A stretch of 64,000 nt of DNA from Propionispira raffinosivorans DSM 20765 (GTDB lineage Bacteria > Bacillota > Negativicutes > Selenomonadales > Selenomonadaceae). The notes below the pieces were generated by a model, which was not told the DNA's origin, ran no database searches, and saw only the letters and a list, made by a program, of their open reading frames with translations. Below, in pieces: positions 46,216 through 55,719 of this stretch (its first letter is position 1; the number at the start of each line of letters is the position of its first letter). The position numbers and the translations under genes were made by a program. The DNA lies in NCBI RefSeq assembly GCF_000381065.1, contig NZ_KB905859.1:26209-90208 (forward strand). Direction: 5' to 3'.

Positions 46216-47250
46216 TTACTTTAAGCGTATATTTTTTACCCAGCGGTCCATTACAGCTTGTTTTTGCTGCAGGGTCAGATCTGAATAATTATTAAATAAA
46301 GTCAAATTTTTACCGTTAAATAATTTATAAGCGACCGTCGACTGATTCGTTGGTACAAAAAAGAATTTATTTTGTTGCAAAACAAATTGTACATCATCTT
46401 CGGTGAGCCACTTCATAAATTGCTCAGCTGCTGCCTTTTGTGGTGCATTTTTCAAGATACCTACGCCCGTAAGCTTATAAGCCGTTCCATCCGTTGGGTA
46501 AATAATAGTAAGAGGAAAACCTTCGTTCATATAACGAATCGTTTCACTCTGTACTGCAATCGATATATCTACCTCGCCCATGCCAGCCATACGAACTGGT
46601 GTCGATAGATATTTTGAATACTGTACAACTTTCGGATGCAGTTTATTTAAAAATGTAAATACTTTATTTTCATCATATTCCGCAATTAACGTAAACAATA
46701 AATTAGCTGATGCATCTGCGGCAAAAAAATCGGTAATACCAATACGAACATTCGGCAAAGCTACTAAAGCATCCCAGGTATTCGGTATAACTGGTAATGT
46801 CAGCAAATAATCTTTATTCGCACAAAAAATGATTGGATCATACCAAACTCCAACCCAATCTCCATTTTGATCTTTAAATTTATCAGAAATAATATCGGTC
46901 TGCTCTGATTCATATGGACTAAATACATGAGTTGCTGCACTTTGCAGTAAAGTTTCTTTATCTGCCAAAACCAAATCTGTCTTACCAGTTGGAACAGTTG
47001 ATTCCGTTTTTATACGCGACAATAAATCTTCTTTCGTTAGTGGAACAAAATTCACTTTGACATGATGGGATTTTTCATAGGCTTCTGCCAAAATTGCTAC
47101 ATGTTCGACTGGTAAAGTTGTATAAACTGTGATGCTCTTATTTGTCTTAGCTCCTGTCTGGTCAGCATATCCGGTCAAATACGTATTGCCAGCCAGCAAC
47201 ACAAGTGAAAATACAAATGCTATTAAAAACAAAGGCGTATACCGCTGCAT
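46216..47250 (-). CDS. Extracellular solute-binding protein (iron(III)-type family)
   Basis: 344 residues from ATG 47250 (GGAGG 6 bases upstream). Signal or anchor segment at residues 5-24 (LFLIAFVFSLVLLAG), no clear lipobox. Periplasmic-binding fold with ITVYTTLPVEHVAILAEAYE, KTDLVLADKETLL, VGVWYDPIIFCANKDY and VDISIAVQSETIRYMNEGF, as in AfuA/FbpA-like ferric or organophosphonate-type binding proteins. No permease or ATPase gene is next to it, so it is an orphan component. The conserved tyrosine pair for ferric binding is not evident; ligand unknown. Confidence 0.82.
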   Translation of the reverse strand: MQRYTPLFLIAFVFSLVLLAGNTYLTGYADQTGAKTNKSITVYTTLPVEHVAILAEAYEKSHHVKVNFVPLTKEDLLSRIKTESTVPTGKTDLVLADKETLLQSAATHVFSPYESEQTDIISDKFKDQNGDWVGVWYDPIIFCANKDYLLTLPVIPNTWDALVALPNVRIGITDFFAADASANLLFTLIAEYDENKVFTFLNKLHPKVVQYSKYLSTPVRMAGMGEVDISIAVQSETIRYMNEGFPLTIIYPTDGTAYKLTGVGILKNAPQKAAAEQFMKWLTEDDVQFVLQQNKFFFVPTNQSTVAYKLFNGKNLTLFNNYSDLTLQQKQAVMDRWVKNIRLK

Positions 47251-47364
47251 TGCAAACCTCCACATAAAAATAAAAAAACCAAAAAGTCATTCTATTTTCT
47301 TTTTGTTTAATTCGCCACATATTATTATTATAATCATTATTTGCCTTTTTAACAACCTTTATTC

Positions 47365-47411
47365 AAAAAAAGTACAGATAACCGTTTAAAGAATAAACGG
47401 TCACCTGTACT
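47365..47411 (-). terminator. Terminator of the division cluster after ftsZ
   Basis: AGTACAG...ACCGTTTA (47371-47388) pairs with TAAACGGT...CTGTACT (47394-47411) with two small mismatches; T6 on the minus strand. Confidence 0.9.
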
Positions 47412-47428
47412 GTACTTCTCTATTACAC

Positions 47429-48502
47429 TTAATTATTGCTTTTTCTCATCCATGTTGGAATATCTATATTATTTACTTTAAAGACATCAATTTTATGCGT
47501 ATCTGTATTTACGTCTACCTTTTTACCCGCAACATCAACTGTTACAGTATGATCATCAAAACCAGTTGCAATAACCGTAACACGTACTTCATCCTGCAAC
47601 GTTTCATCAATAACGGATCCAAAAATTATATTCGCATCTTCATCAGCAGCTGCAGAAATAATCTCTGAAGCTTCATTGACTTCAAATAAGCTGAGGTTTG
47701 CACCACCCGTAATGTTAAGTAAAACACCACGTGCTCCTTGAATCGAAGTTTCTAGAAGTGGGCTATTAATCGCAGCCTGAGCTGCCGTTACCGCTGCATT
47801 ATCACCAGTACCAATACCAATTCCCATAAGAGCAGAACCGGTATCGCTCATAATTGATTTAACATCCGCAAAATCCAAATTAATAAGCCCCGGAACAGCA
47901 ATTAAATCTGAAATTCCCTGTACCCCTTGGCGAAGCACATCATCCGCGATGCGAAACGCGTCCATTACTGAAGTTTTTTTGTCAACGACTTGCAGTAAAC
48001 GATCATTTGGTATCGTTATAAGCGTATCAACTTTTTCTTTCAATTTAGCAATACCCAATTCGGCTTGCTTTAGGCGTTTTTTTCCTTCAAATGTAAATGG
48101 TTTCGTTACAACCCCCACTGTAAGTGCACCAATTTCCCGTGCACATTCAGCAACAACTGGAGCCGCGCCAGTTCCCGTGCCGCCGCCCATTCCTGCCGTG
48201 ACAAAAATCATATCAGCACCTTTTAATGCTTCCAAAATTTCTTCACGACTTTCCTGTGCTGCCTGTTCACCAATTTCTGGTTTAGCACCTGCGCCTAACC
48301 CTCGCGTTAATTTTTCTCCGATTTGGATTCGTTTCGGCGCCATTGCATGAATCAAGGCTTGGGCATCTGTATTAACCGAAATAAATTCCACGCCTTGCAG
48401 GCCAGATGAAATCATTCGATTAACCGCGTTGTTGCCTCCGCCGCCAACACCAATAACTTTTATTTTCGCAAACTGATCAAGATCCATATCTAATTCAAGC
48501 AC
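47429..48502 (-). CDS. ftsZ: Cell division protein FtsZ
   Basis: 357 residues from GTG 48502 (GGAGG 9 bases upstream; the start [17 protein letters not shown] matches Firmicute FtsZ). GTP-binding motifs [11 protein letters not shown] and [17 protein letters not shown], synergy loop [10 protein letters not shown]-terminal peptide DIPTWMRK for partner binding. Forms the division ring. The final gene of the dcw cluster here; ftsA is absent. Confidence 0.99.
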   Translation of the reverse strand: MLELDMDLDQFAKIKVIGVGGGGNNAVNRMISSGLQGVEFISVNTDAQALIHAMAPKRIQIGEKLTRGLGAGAKPEIGEQAAQESREEILEALKGADMIFVTAGMGGGTGTGAAPVVAECAREIGALTVGVVTKPFTFEGKKRLKQAELGIAKLKEKVDTLITIPNDRLLQVVDKKTSVMDAFRIADDVLRQGVQGISDLIAVPGLINLDFADVKSIMSDTGSALMGIGIGTGDNAAVTAAQAAINSPLLETSIQGARGVLLNITGGANLSLFEVNEASEIISAAADEDANIIFGSVIDETLQDEVRVTVIATGFDDHTVTVDVAGKKVDVNTDTHKIDVFKVNNIDIPTWMRKSNN

Positions 48503-48709
48503 TATACGCAACCTCCATGACATTCTTCATTCTAAATTCAATATTTTAATTTTCCCCCAAAAATCCTTTTATTGGTTTCACACATATTTTTTTCACAGTT
48601 AAAATAATCTACCATTTATAATATCATATCAAAACCACTGCTGTACATTTTTTTCTGAAATATTTTTATAGATATCAGCTATATTTAGCAAACAGTATGA
48701 AATTAAGGA

Positions 48710-49039
48710 TTATTTCGTCAAAAAATATCGTCTGATGATCGCAAGATTCTGAAAGATCCTAAGACCAAATGCTAATAATGCGACATAGTATAAATCAATA
48801 CCCAATCGATCACCAATGTAAACCAAAACTGCTGCTAAGAGTGCATTCGTAAAAAATCCGGAAATAAAAACTGTATTATCAAATTTTTCTTCCGCTGCTG
48901 CCCTAAGCCCGCCAAAGACAGAATCAAGGGATGCGAGTAATGCCACAGAAAATAATTTCGCATACTCTTGGGGAATACTAATTGGAGAAAATGTACCGAT
49001 CAATATTCCAACGATAAGCGCTGCTATAGGTAAAATCAT
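48710..49039 (-). CDS. sbp: Small basic protein (Sbp/DUF1290)
   Basis: 109 residues with three hydrophobic segments; IGTFSPISIPQEYAKLFSVALLASLDSVFGG is the family hallmark. Found between ftsQ and ftsZ in many Firmicutes; function unknown. Its ATG overlaps the DUF881 stop by 4 bases. 207 bp separate it from ftsZ, so ftsZ may also have its own promoter there. Confidence 0.95.
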   Translation of the reverse strand: MILPIAALIVGILIGTFSPISIPQEYAKLFSVALLASLDSVFGGLRAAAEEKFDNTVFISGFFTNALLAAVLVYIGDRLGIDLYYVALLAFGLRIFQNLAIIRRYFLTK

Positions 49040-49734
49040 TGTTTTTCACCATCCTCTGCAGCCGCTTTCATAAACTGAAAATGAAAGGTACTTTTATAGG
49101 CTGGTACATGAACATTTGCATCTGGTTTTACATTAATCTGTATACCCCAAACTTGTAGTGTTTCCACTACACCACCTCGCATTTTTAATGCATTTTCCAA
49201 ATTTTTTGCATCGCCAATGGCTTTAATTTCATAAGGTGGAGCAGACCGTATATTATTCACGGAAAGCGTCGGACCAGCACAACGAATTTCAGATGTCGCG
49301 ATAAGACGCTGTTCATTAATCGAAATTGCTTCCGCACCCGCGGCCTTGAGTTCATTGATAACCTTTAATAAATCATCATCATGAATCAAATATAAATTTG
49401 GATTTTCACCTGCTTTGGACTTTGTTTTACTATCATCAATTGTAATAGTAATACCCTGTCCTTCTACCGGAACCACACCGGCTCCCATTTTTAAATCAGC
49501 AAGTTCTTGCGATTGGGCCTCCTGACCTGAAGTCGTTTTTAAACGATTCACCTCATCCAGCAGACCATCTCTTTCTTTTTCAGTCTGCAGCAGGCGCTGC
49601 GACAATTCCTCAACACGTTGATAAGAAACCGAAGATTTGCTGTCTTGTGTTGTGCGAAACTGTACCGCCAGCATAAACCCCAATACCATGCAGACAAGTG
49701 CAATGGACACTTGGCCTTGTCTGATTGATAACAT
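49036..49734 (-). CDS. DUF881 family protein
   Basis: 232 residues. N-terminal membrane segment (about 8-26), a coiled coil (about 35-70) and the extracytoplasmic DUF881 domain: GQGITITIDDS, LIHDDDLLKVINELKAAGAEAISINEQRL, RCAGPTLSVNN, PYEIKAIGD. Function unknown; regularly next to sbp and ftsQ/ftsZ. Confidence 0.94.
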   Translation of the reverse strand: MLSIRQGQVSIALVCMVLGFMLAVQFRTTQDSKSSVSYQRVEELSQRLLQTEKERDGLLDEVNRLKTTSGQEAQSQELADLKMGAGVVPVEGQGITITIDDSKTKSKAGENPNLYLIHDDDLLKVINELKAAGAEAISINEQRLIATSEIRCAGPTLSVNNIRSAPPYEIKAIGDAKNLENALKMRGGVVETLQVWGIQINVKPDANVHVPAYKSTFHFQFMKAAAEDGEKQ

Positions 49735-49749
49735 TCGTAGACCCTCTTC

Positions 49750-50496
49750 CTATCTATTTTTAAATTTAATAAAAGGTGCTGTAAAATTAAAATCAATATA
49801 TTCAATAGACTGTTTCATGGTTTGCATGTTTTGAATAAAATCCTGCGTTGCTTTTGCCTTTTCCGATAATCGATCTGTACTACCCAGACGAATTTGGACT
49901 GAATTTCTTGTATAGGCCACAATCTGGTCTGGTGCTGCTATATGAACTTCTGATATTTGATTTACTGAAGTTTCATCAAGCTGCGCTAAATACTCGAGTA
50001 CTTTCAGACACGTCGCATCCAGTACACTGTCACCAATATATAAATTGTGCAGCACAACGCCTGTTATAATCGGAACCTGCATATCTGTTATGGTTTTATG
50101 AACAGCCAAGACCATACCCTTTTTATCAATTTCAAGAAACCCATACTCACAGGCCACAGATGCAATTGGTTTGCGCTCTATAATTTGAATTTTAATTGTA
50201 CTAGGAAAACTTCTTTGAACAACCGCTTGTTCAATACGCAAGTCCTTGCAGAGTTTCGTTTGAATTTCCCTGGTTGTCAGACGAAAAATATTAACTCGAT
50301 CCGGCAGCCCAGCAATCCGTATCACTTCATCTTGTGACATATACGTGTTTCCACTTACTTGTACACGATTAACACTAAAAACTGGTGAACAAAGCAAACT
50401 GATCATGCCAATAAAAAAAATAAGTAAAATGAATACGAGCAGGAAGAATTGTTTTGAAATTGTTTTTTTTCTCGCTTCATGATCCATCTCATCCAT
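49750..50496 (-). CDS. ftsQ: Cell division protein FtsQ/DivIB
   Basis: 248 residues; GAGGTGG before ATG. Short cytoplasmic tail, TM at about 18-40, POTRA domain VNRVQVSGNTYMSQDEVIRIAGL, VQRSFPSTIKIQIIERKPIASV, then the FtsQ beta domain ending in IEYIDFNFTAPF. Scaffolds FtsL and FtsB-like proteins and the septal synthase in the divisome. 16 bp upstream of DUF881. Confidence 0.95.
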   Translation of the reverse strand: MDEMDHEARKKTISKQFFLLVFILLIFFIGMISLLCSPVFSVNRVQVSGNTYMSQDEVIRIAGLPDRVNIFRLTTREIQTKLCKDLRIEQAVVQRSFPSTIKIQIIERKPIASVACEYGFLEIDKKGMVLAVHKTITDMQVPIITGVVLHNLYIGDSVLDATCLKVLEYLAQLDETSVNQISEVHIAAPDQIVAYTRNSVQIRLGSTDRLSEKAKATQDFIQNMQTMKQSIEYIDFNFTAPFIKFKNR

Positions 50497-50613
50497 TTAA
50501 TTCCACCTCATTTTAACGACAACACTCCCACATGATATATTAAAGTGAATAGATTTATTATATATCATATGAATACCAATAAGAAAGCGACTTTTGTCCC
50601 GTATATTAAAAAT

Positions 50614-50647
50614 AAAAACCAGGCAGTACACTTACCGCCTGATTTTT
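50614..50647 (-). terminator. Terminator of ddl
   Basis: AAAAACCAGGC (50614-50624) pairs with GCCTGATTTTT (50637-50647) with one mismatch. It separates ddl from ftsQ transcriptionally. Confidence 0.82.
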
Positions 50648-50657
50648 AAGTTTTTAT

Positions 50658-51593
50658 CTAATCCAAGTTTACCATAGCAAGGAGTTTTTCACACAAATCT
50701 GGAAATTCAATTCCCAAAGCTTGCGCGGCTTTAGGCACCAAAGAAGTAGCAGTCATTCCTGGAACTGAGTTTACCTCCAGTACATAGGGTATGTTGTCTT
50801 TATCAAGCATCAAATCAACGCGAGCGATACCTGAGCACCCTGCCGCCGTAAATGTGCGGACAGCCAGCTCCTGAACGGATTTTGTAACCGTTGCATCAAG
50901 GTTTGCTGGCACTATATATTCGGTTGCACCTTTCGTGTATTTTGACTGATAATCATAGGTACCCGAATGTGGTACGATTTCAATGATCGGCAAGGCTGTT
51001 TTATCGGCAGAGTTTCCCCAGACAGCCACCGTCAGTTCACGCCCTTTAATAAATTCTTCAACTAAAACGTCATTACTGTATTCAAAAGCTGTAACGAGCG
51101 CTTGTTGCAAGCTTGCTTGTTTTTCAACAATGCTAACGCCAATACTGGACCCTTGAGCCGCTGATTTCACAACAACCGGCAGCGAAAACTCTTGCATGAT
51201 TTCCTTAACCAGGTCACGCTGCTGGTCTTCTTTGAGATATGACTTTGAACGAGGTGTTGAGATACCCCGTGCCATAAAAATATTTTTTGAAACAACTTTA
51301 TCCATCGTTACCGCAGAGGCTAAAACACCCGACCCCGTATAGGGTATCCCGATCATGTCCAGTACACCCTGGAGCACACCATCTTCACCAAATTTACCAT
51401 GCACCGCATTAAATACAATATCACAATGACGTTCCCGCAATTGTTCAACCAGATGATGCGGGTCAAGTTCCAACCCCTCAGCATTATACCCTTTTTCTTT
51501 GAGTGCTGCTAAAATTGCCTTGCCTGTATTTAATGAAACTTCTGCTTCGGCTGAAGGTCCGCCCATCAAGACAATAATCTTCTTATCCTTCAC
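50658..51593 (-). CDS. ddl: D-alanine--D-alanine ligase
   Basis: 311 residues from GTG 51593 (GGAGG 9 bases upstream). ATP-grasp enzyme: VLMGGPSAEAEVSLNTG, HGKFGEDGVLQGVLDMIGIPYTGSG, RELTVAVWG, and VLEVNSVPGMTATSLVPKAAQALG. Makes the D-Ala-D-Ala ending of the peptidoglycan precursor used by MurF. Confidence 0.96.
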   Translation of the reverse strand: MKDKKIIVLMGGPSAEAEVSLNTGKAILAALKEKGYNAEGLELDPHHLVEQLRERHCDIVFNAVHGKFGEDGVLQGVLDMIGIPYTGSGVLASAVTMDKVVSKNIFMARGISTPRSKSYLKEDQQRDLVKEIMQEFSLPVVVKSAAQGSSIGVSIVEKQASLQQALVTAFEYSNDVLVEEFIKGRELTVAVWGNSADKTALPIIEIVPHSGTYDYQSKYTKGATEYIVPANLDATVTKSVQELAVRTFTAAGCSGIARVDLMLDKDNIPYVLEVNSVPGMTATSLVPKAAQALGIEFPDLCEKLLAMVNLD

Positions 51594-51627
51594 GTTAAAA
51601 ATCCTCCTATTTACGATCTATATAGAC

Positions 51628-51752
51628 GCACTAAATAAATTACATCCAGTCTATCAGTCTGCCAGGAATGATAGGGCATCGCTTGCTTCCTACGTAACGC
51701 CACGGAGCCCTATACCCCATTCCTGACGATTACCATGTAAAATTTTTAATGC
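51628..51752. repeat. Palindromic repeat element, copy 3 (longest)
   Basis: Outer arms GCACTAAATAAATTACAT (51628-51645) and ATGTAAAATTTTTAATGC (51735-51752) are imperfect inverted repeats. Inner arms CAGGAATG..ATAGGGC and GCCCTATA..CATTCCTG pair too. Between murC and ddl. Shares CTGACGATTACCAT with copies 1 and 2. Confidence 0.8.
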
Positions 51753-51766
51753 CATATATATCACAA

Positions 51767-53143
51767 TTATTTTCCGTTTAAAAGGTCTACTAATTCTTCG
51801 CCCGTACGGTAAATATCGCCAGCGCCCATACTAAGTATAAGGTCGCCAGATTTGGCAATGCTTCGCAGATAAAAAGCTATATCGCTACGCTTAGGAATGT
51901 AAATTACTTCTTTACCAGTTTGCTTTTCTACTTCGTTTTTTATCGTTTCTCCATTAATACCAGCAATCGGTGCTTCGCCCGCAGAATAAATATCCGTTAA
52001 AACCAAAATATCGGCTTCCTTAAAGCAAGAGCCATAATCATTGAGTAAAAGCTTTGTTCTGGTGTAACGATGCGGCTGAAATGCACAGATCACACGATTT
52101 GGTTTTGTCTGTTTCGCTGCAATAAGTGTCGTACGAATTTCTGTAGGGTGATGTGCATAATCATCGACAATCCAGATACCATTGATACGTCCTTTGGTTT
52201 GAAAACGACGTTTCGCCCCATTAAAATGGACAAATCCAGCTGCCATTTGTTCAACGCTCAAACCAAGCTGAATACCTACAACCGTTGCCGCGAGTGCATT
52301 AAGTACATTATGCCGCCCCGGTACACGTAAAGCAATCCTGCCTAAATTCACACCATTGTGCATAACATCAAAGGACGTTCCCGCACCATCAATATGAATA
52401 TTTGCCGCCTGATAATCGGCTTTATAATCAATAGCATACGACAAATAATGGCGATCAAGCGTTGGAGCTATATTTCTTATATTCTCATTTTCAAAGCACA
52501 GCACTGCCAAGCCATCTTTTTGGGACAAATTACGAATAAATTGTTTAAACGTCTTTAATATATTTTCCATTGAACCATAATAATCCATATGATCATCTTC
52601 AATATTGGTAACTACAGCAATATGTGGTAAGAGTTTCAAGAAAGAACCATCACTTTCATCCGCTTCAGCCACTAGATACGCACCATTGCCGAGCTTAGCA
52701 TTACTGCCTAAATAATCAACTTCACCGCCAATTATGATTGTCGGCTGAATCCCTGCATGATCAAGAGTCACACCCAGCATAGATGTTGTCGTTGTTTTCC
52801 CGTGAGCACCTGCTACAGCAATCCCTTTTTCCTGATTCATCAGCATTGCCACAATATCAGAACGATGAAATATCGTAATATTATTTTCTCTTGCTGCCAT
52901 AACTTCTGGATTATCATTGGCAATAGCCGTTGAAACAACGATCGCATCAACACCAATAACATTCTCTTTATTATGGCCTTGAACTATTTTTGCCCCTTGC
53001 GCTTTTAATTTTTCAACCAATTCTGATCCATGTAAATCGGACCCAGAAACACTATAACCTTTTTCCACTAAAATTTTTGCTATTGCACTCATCCCGGCAC
53101 CGCCAATGCCAACAAAGTGAATTTTATTCATATGTTTTAGCAA
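51767..53143 (-). CDS. murC: UDP-N-acetylmuramate--L-alanine ligase
   Basis: 458 residues from TTG 53143 (GGGGGAG about 7 bases upstream). FVGIGGAGMSAIAKIL start, GSDLHGSELV, ATP loop GAHGKTTTTSMLG, EADESDGSFLKLLP, RRFQTKGRI and DYAHHPTEIRTTL. Adds L-Ala to UDP-MurNAc in the cytoplasm. murB does not follow, unlike in many clusters. Confidence 0.97.
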   Translation of the reverse strand: MLKHMNKIHFVGIGGAGMSAIAKILVEKGYSVSGSDLHGSELVEKLKAQGAKIVQGHNKENVIGVDAIVVSTAIANDNPEVMAARENNITIFHRSDIVAMLMNQEKGIAVAGAHGKTTTTSMLGVTLDHAGIQPTIIIGGEVDYLGSNAKLGNGAYLVAEADESDGSFLKLLPHIAVVTNIEDDHMDYYGSMENILKTFKQFIRNLSQKDGLAVLCFENENIRNIAPTLDRHYLSYAIDYKADYQAANIHIDGAGTSFDVMHNGVNLGRIALRVPGRHNVLNALAATVVGIQLGLSVEQMAAGFVHFNGAKRRFQTKGRINGIWIVDDYAHHPTEIRTTLIAAKQTKPNRVICAFQPHRYTRTKLLLNDYGSCFKEADILVLTDIYSAGEAPIAGINGETIKNEVEKQTGKEVIYIPKRSDIAFYLRSIAKSGDLILSMGAGDIYRTGEELVDLLNGK

Positions 53144-53162
53144 CGATACTCTCCCCCTTTAT

Positions 53163-54302
53163 TTATATGTCATCATTGCATAATTTTTTTAGTCCCTGAT
53201 CAGCCAGCAAAATTACGATTTTCGCAATTTCTTCGGCTGCTTCTGGTCGACCCATTTCCCGACTCGCTGTTGCCATTTTTAAAAGTTTAACCGGCTCACT
53301 TATGATTGATTCTATCGCTTCAATCAATCCGGCCGATGTAAGATCTTTATCGCGAATCATAACTGCCGCACCGCGTTTTACCAATGCTAAAGCATTAAAT
53401 TCTTGATGATTTTCCGCTGCATATGGATATGGAATCAAAATAGATGGTATACCTTTCGCCGTTAATTCAGCAATACCTGTTGCACCAGCTCGAAATATTG
53501 CTAAATCAGCAAGTGCCAGTGCCTTGGGCATATCATATAAATATGGCTTAATCAGGATATTCCTGCTTTGTTGTAAATCAAGACCCTGTTCCTGCACGCT
53601 GGCAACTATATCATTATACTCATTTTTCCCCGTAACATGCAATAATTGTATGTTTTGACTACCGGCAAAATGTTTATGCACATCAATCATGGCTCGGTTC
53701 ATACTGCGTGCCCCACGACTGCCACCCGAAATTAATATTGTCTTTTTATTCGTATCAAAACCAAACTCTGCTAAACCAGCCTGACGATTCATTGATAAAA
53801 CTTCTGCTCGAATTGGATTACCAGTAAACACAACTTTTTCTTTTGGGAAATACTTCACCGCGTCCTGATAGCCCACGGCAATTTTCGTAACAAATCTTGC
53901 CAGAAGCTTATTCGTGATCCCCGGAATTACATTTTGTTCTTGAATTAAAGTAGGAATCCCCATTAAACTTGCCGCCAGTAAAATAGGTCCGCAGACGAAA
54001 CCGCCAGTGCCGATTACAACATCTGGTTTAAATTGTTTTACAATCCGTCTAGCCTGCCAAACACCACGAATCGCTTTACCAACTGTTTTCGTCATTTTAA
54101 GCGATAGCTTCCGTTCCAACCCGCGGATATCAACCGTTTGAAATGGTAATCCTTCTTTTGGAATAATATCTGCTTCCAAACCAATTTTTGTACCAACATA
54201 AAGAATTTCTAGATTTTCCACTTGGTTTTGGATGGTCCTGATCAATGTAATAGCCGGGTAAATATGTCCACCCGTCCCTCCACCTGATATAATGATTTTC
54301 AC
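53163..54302 (-). CDS. murG: Undecaprenyl-PP-MurNAc-pentapeptide GlcNAc transferase
   Basis: 379 residues from GTG 54302 (AAGGAG 9 bases upstream). GT28 fold: KIIISGGGTGGHIYPAI, GTGGFVCGPILLAA, LIQEQNVIPG, ISGGSRGARSMN, and RAGATGIAELTAKGIPSILIPYPYA with AENHQ. Makes lipid II from lipid I on the inner membrane face. Only 34 bp separate it from murD, where ftsW would often be. Confidence 0.97.
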   Translation of the reverse strand: MKIIISGGGTGGHIYPAITLIRTIQNQVENLEILYVGTKIGLEADIIPKEGLPFQTVDIRGLERKLSLKMTKTVGKAIRGVWQARRIVKQFKPDVVIGTGGFVCGPILLAASLMGIPTLIQEQNVIPGITNKLLARFVTKIAVGYQDAVKYFPKEKVVFTGNPIRAEVLSMNRQAGLAEFGFDTNKKTILISGGSRGARSMNRAMIDVHKHFAGSQNIQLLHVTGKNEYNDIVASVQEQGLDLQQSRNILIKPYLYDMPKALALADLAIFRAGATGIAELTAKGIPSILIPYPYAAENHQEFNALALVKRGAAVMIRDKDLTSAGLIEAIESIISEPVKLLKMATASREMGRPEAAEEIAKIVILLADQGLKKLCNDDI

Positions 54303-54336
54303 AATCAAGCGCTCCTTGCTTATAAACTACAAAATT

Positions 54337-55701
54337 CTATTTCAACTGTTGTATTAACTTTTTAAAGGCACGACCACGTTCTTCATATCCATCAAACATG
54401 TCAAAGCTTGCACACGCTGGGGACAATAAAACAACTTGAGGATACTGTGCCAGCTGATATGCCAAACGTGTAGCAGCTTCCATTGAATAGCCCGCTTCAT
54501 GAATATTCGCTGCTGAAAATCCATTTTTAATGGCAGCCTCTTTAAACCGAGCTGCTGCCGCACCGATTAAAATTAGCTGATCCACTTTTTCACAAACCCG
54601 TTTCATAAAATCTGTCAAATCTGTATTTTTATCATGCCCGCCAGCAACCAAAATTATATGTCCGTCAAACGTTTCGAGTGCCTTGATGGCTGATTCCGGA
54701 TTGGTCGCCTTTGAATCATTATAATAGGGTACTTTCCCGATCGTCCGTACCAGTTCAATTCTATGTTCAACGCCGGCAAATTTCTTCAGAATTTCCACCA
54801 TGGCAATCGGATCAACACCAGCTAAAAATGCTATTGAAATTGCCGCCAAGGCATTTTCAACATTATGTCCGCCTTTGATCTGCATATCCTTGACTGCACA
54901 AATACGATATATTTGTTGGTCCCAAATAATCACAAAAGAATCAGCTTGAATAAAAGTCCCTTCTTTTAGTGTCTCCAGACGACTAAAAAACATCACTTTT
55001 CCACTAGCGCGTGCTGCCATTGAACGTGTCCTGGCATCATCATAATTAAGTACAAGATAATCCTCTTTGGTTTGCTTCTGGAAAATCCGTTCCTTCATTT
55101 TTTGATAAGCATCCACCGACCCGTGCCGCGCAATATGATCCGGTGTCACATTTAAAACAGCGGCAATATGCGGTTTAAATTCACGAACACCTTCGAGTTG
55201 ATAACTTGATATTTCAGCCGCAACACAACCTGTTGAGCCTACACGCATCACTTCATCACAAAGTGGTTCACCAATATTGCCACCGATACCCACATTTTGC
55301 TGCAACGTCTTCAAAAGTTCACCCAAAAGTGTGGTCGTGGTCGTTTTTCCATTCGTTCCCGTAATCGCATAAATTGGTACCTGTGCTAAACGATAAGCAA
55401 CTTCAACTTCACTCATAATTTCAATGCCAAGCAGCTTCGCCTTTGCCACAAGTGGAATCGCCATAGGAACTCCTGGTGAAAGAATCAAATAATCAAGACC
55501 AGCCAGCAAACTATCTTGCTGCGGTCCAAGCACAACCGTAACGCCACAAGCGCGCAACTCATGTAAATCAAGCTTAATCTTATCTTCTGTTTTTGTATCA
55601 CTTAAAATAACACGGGCTCCCAATTTACAAGCCAGTTTTGCAACGGCAAAGCCGCTGATTCCAGCACCTAAAACAACAACTTGTTTGTCTACAAAATCCA
55701 T
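54337..55701 (-). CDS. murD: UDP-MurNAc-L-alanine--D-glutamate ligase
   Basis: 454 residues; GGAGG before ATG. VLGAGISGFAVAKLA, GTNGKTTTTTLLGELL, NIGEPL, SSYQLEG, NVTPDHIARHG, VEHRIELVRTI and YNDSKATNPES. Adds D-Glu to UDP-MurNAc-L-Ala. Confidence 0.97.
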   Translation of the reverse strand: MDFVDKQVVVLGAGISGFAVAKLACKLGARVILSDTKTEDKIKLDLHELRACGVTVVLGPQQDSLLAGLDYLILSPGVPMAIPLVAKAKLLGIEIMSEVEVAYRLAQVPIYAITGTNGKTTTTTLLGELLKTLQQNVGIGGNIGEPLCDEVMRVGSTGCVAAEISSYQLEGVREFKPHIAAVLNVTPDHIARHGSVDAYQKMKERIFQKQTKEDYLVLNYDDARTRSMAARASGKVMFFSRLETLKEGTFIQADSFVIIWDQQIYRICAVKDMQIKGGHNVENALAAISIAFLAGVDPIAMVEILKKFAGVEHRIELVRTIGKVPYYNDSKATNPESAIKALETFDGHIILVAGGHDKNTDLTDFMKRVCEKVDQLILIGAAAARFKEAAIKNGFSAANIHEAGYSMEAATRLAYQLAQYPQVVLLSPACASFDMFDGYEERGRAFKKLIQQLK

Positions 55702-55719
55702 CTTTTCTATTCCTCCAGA

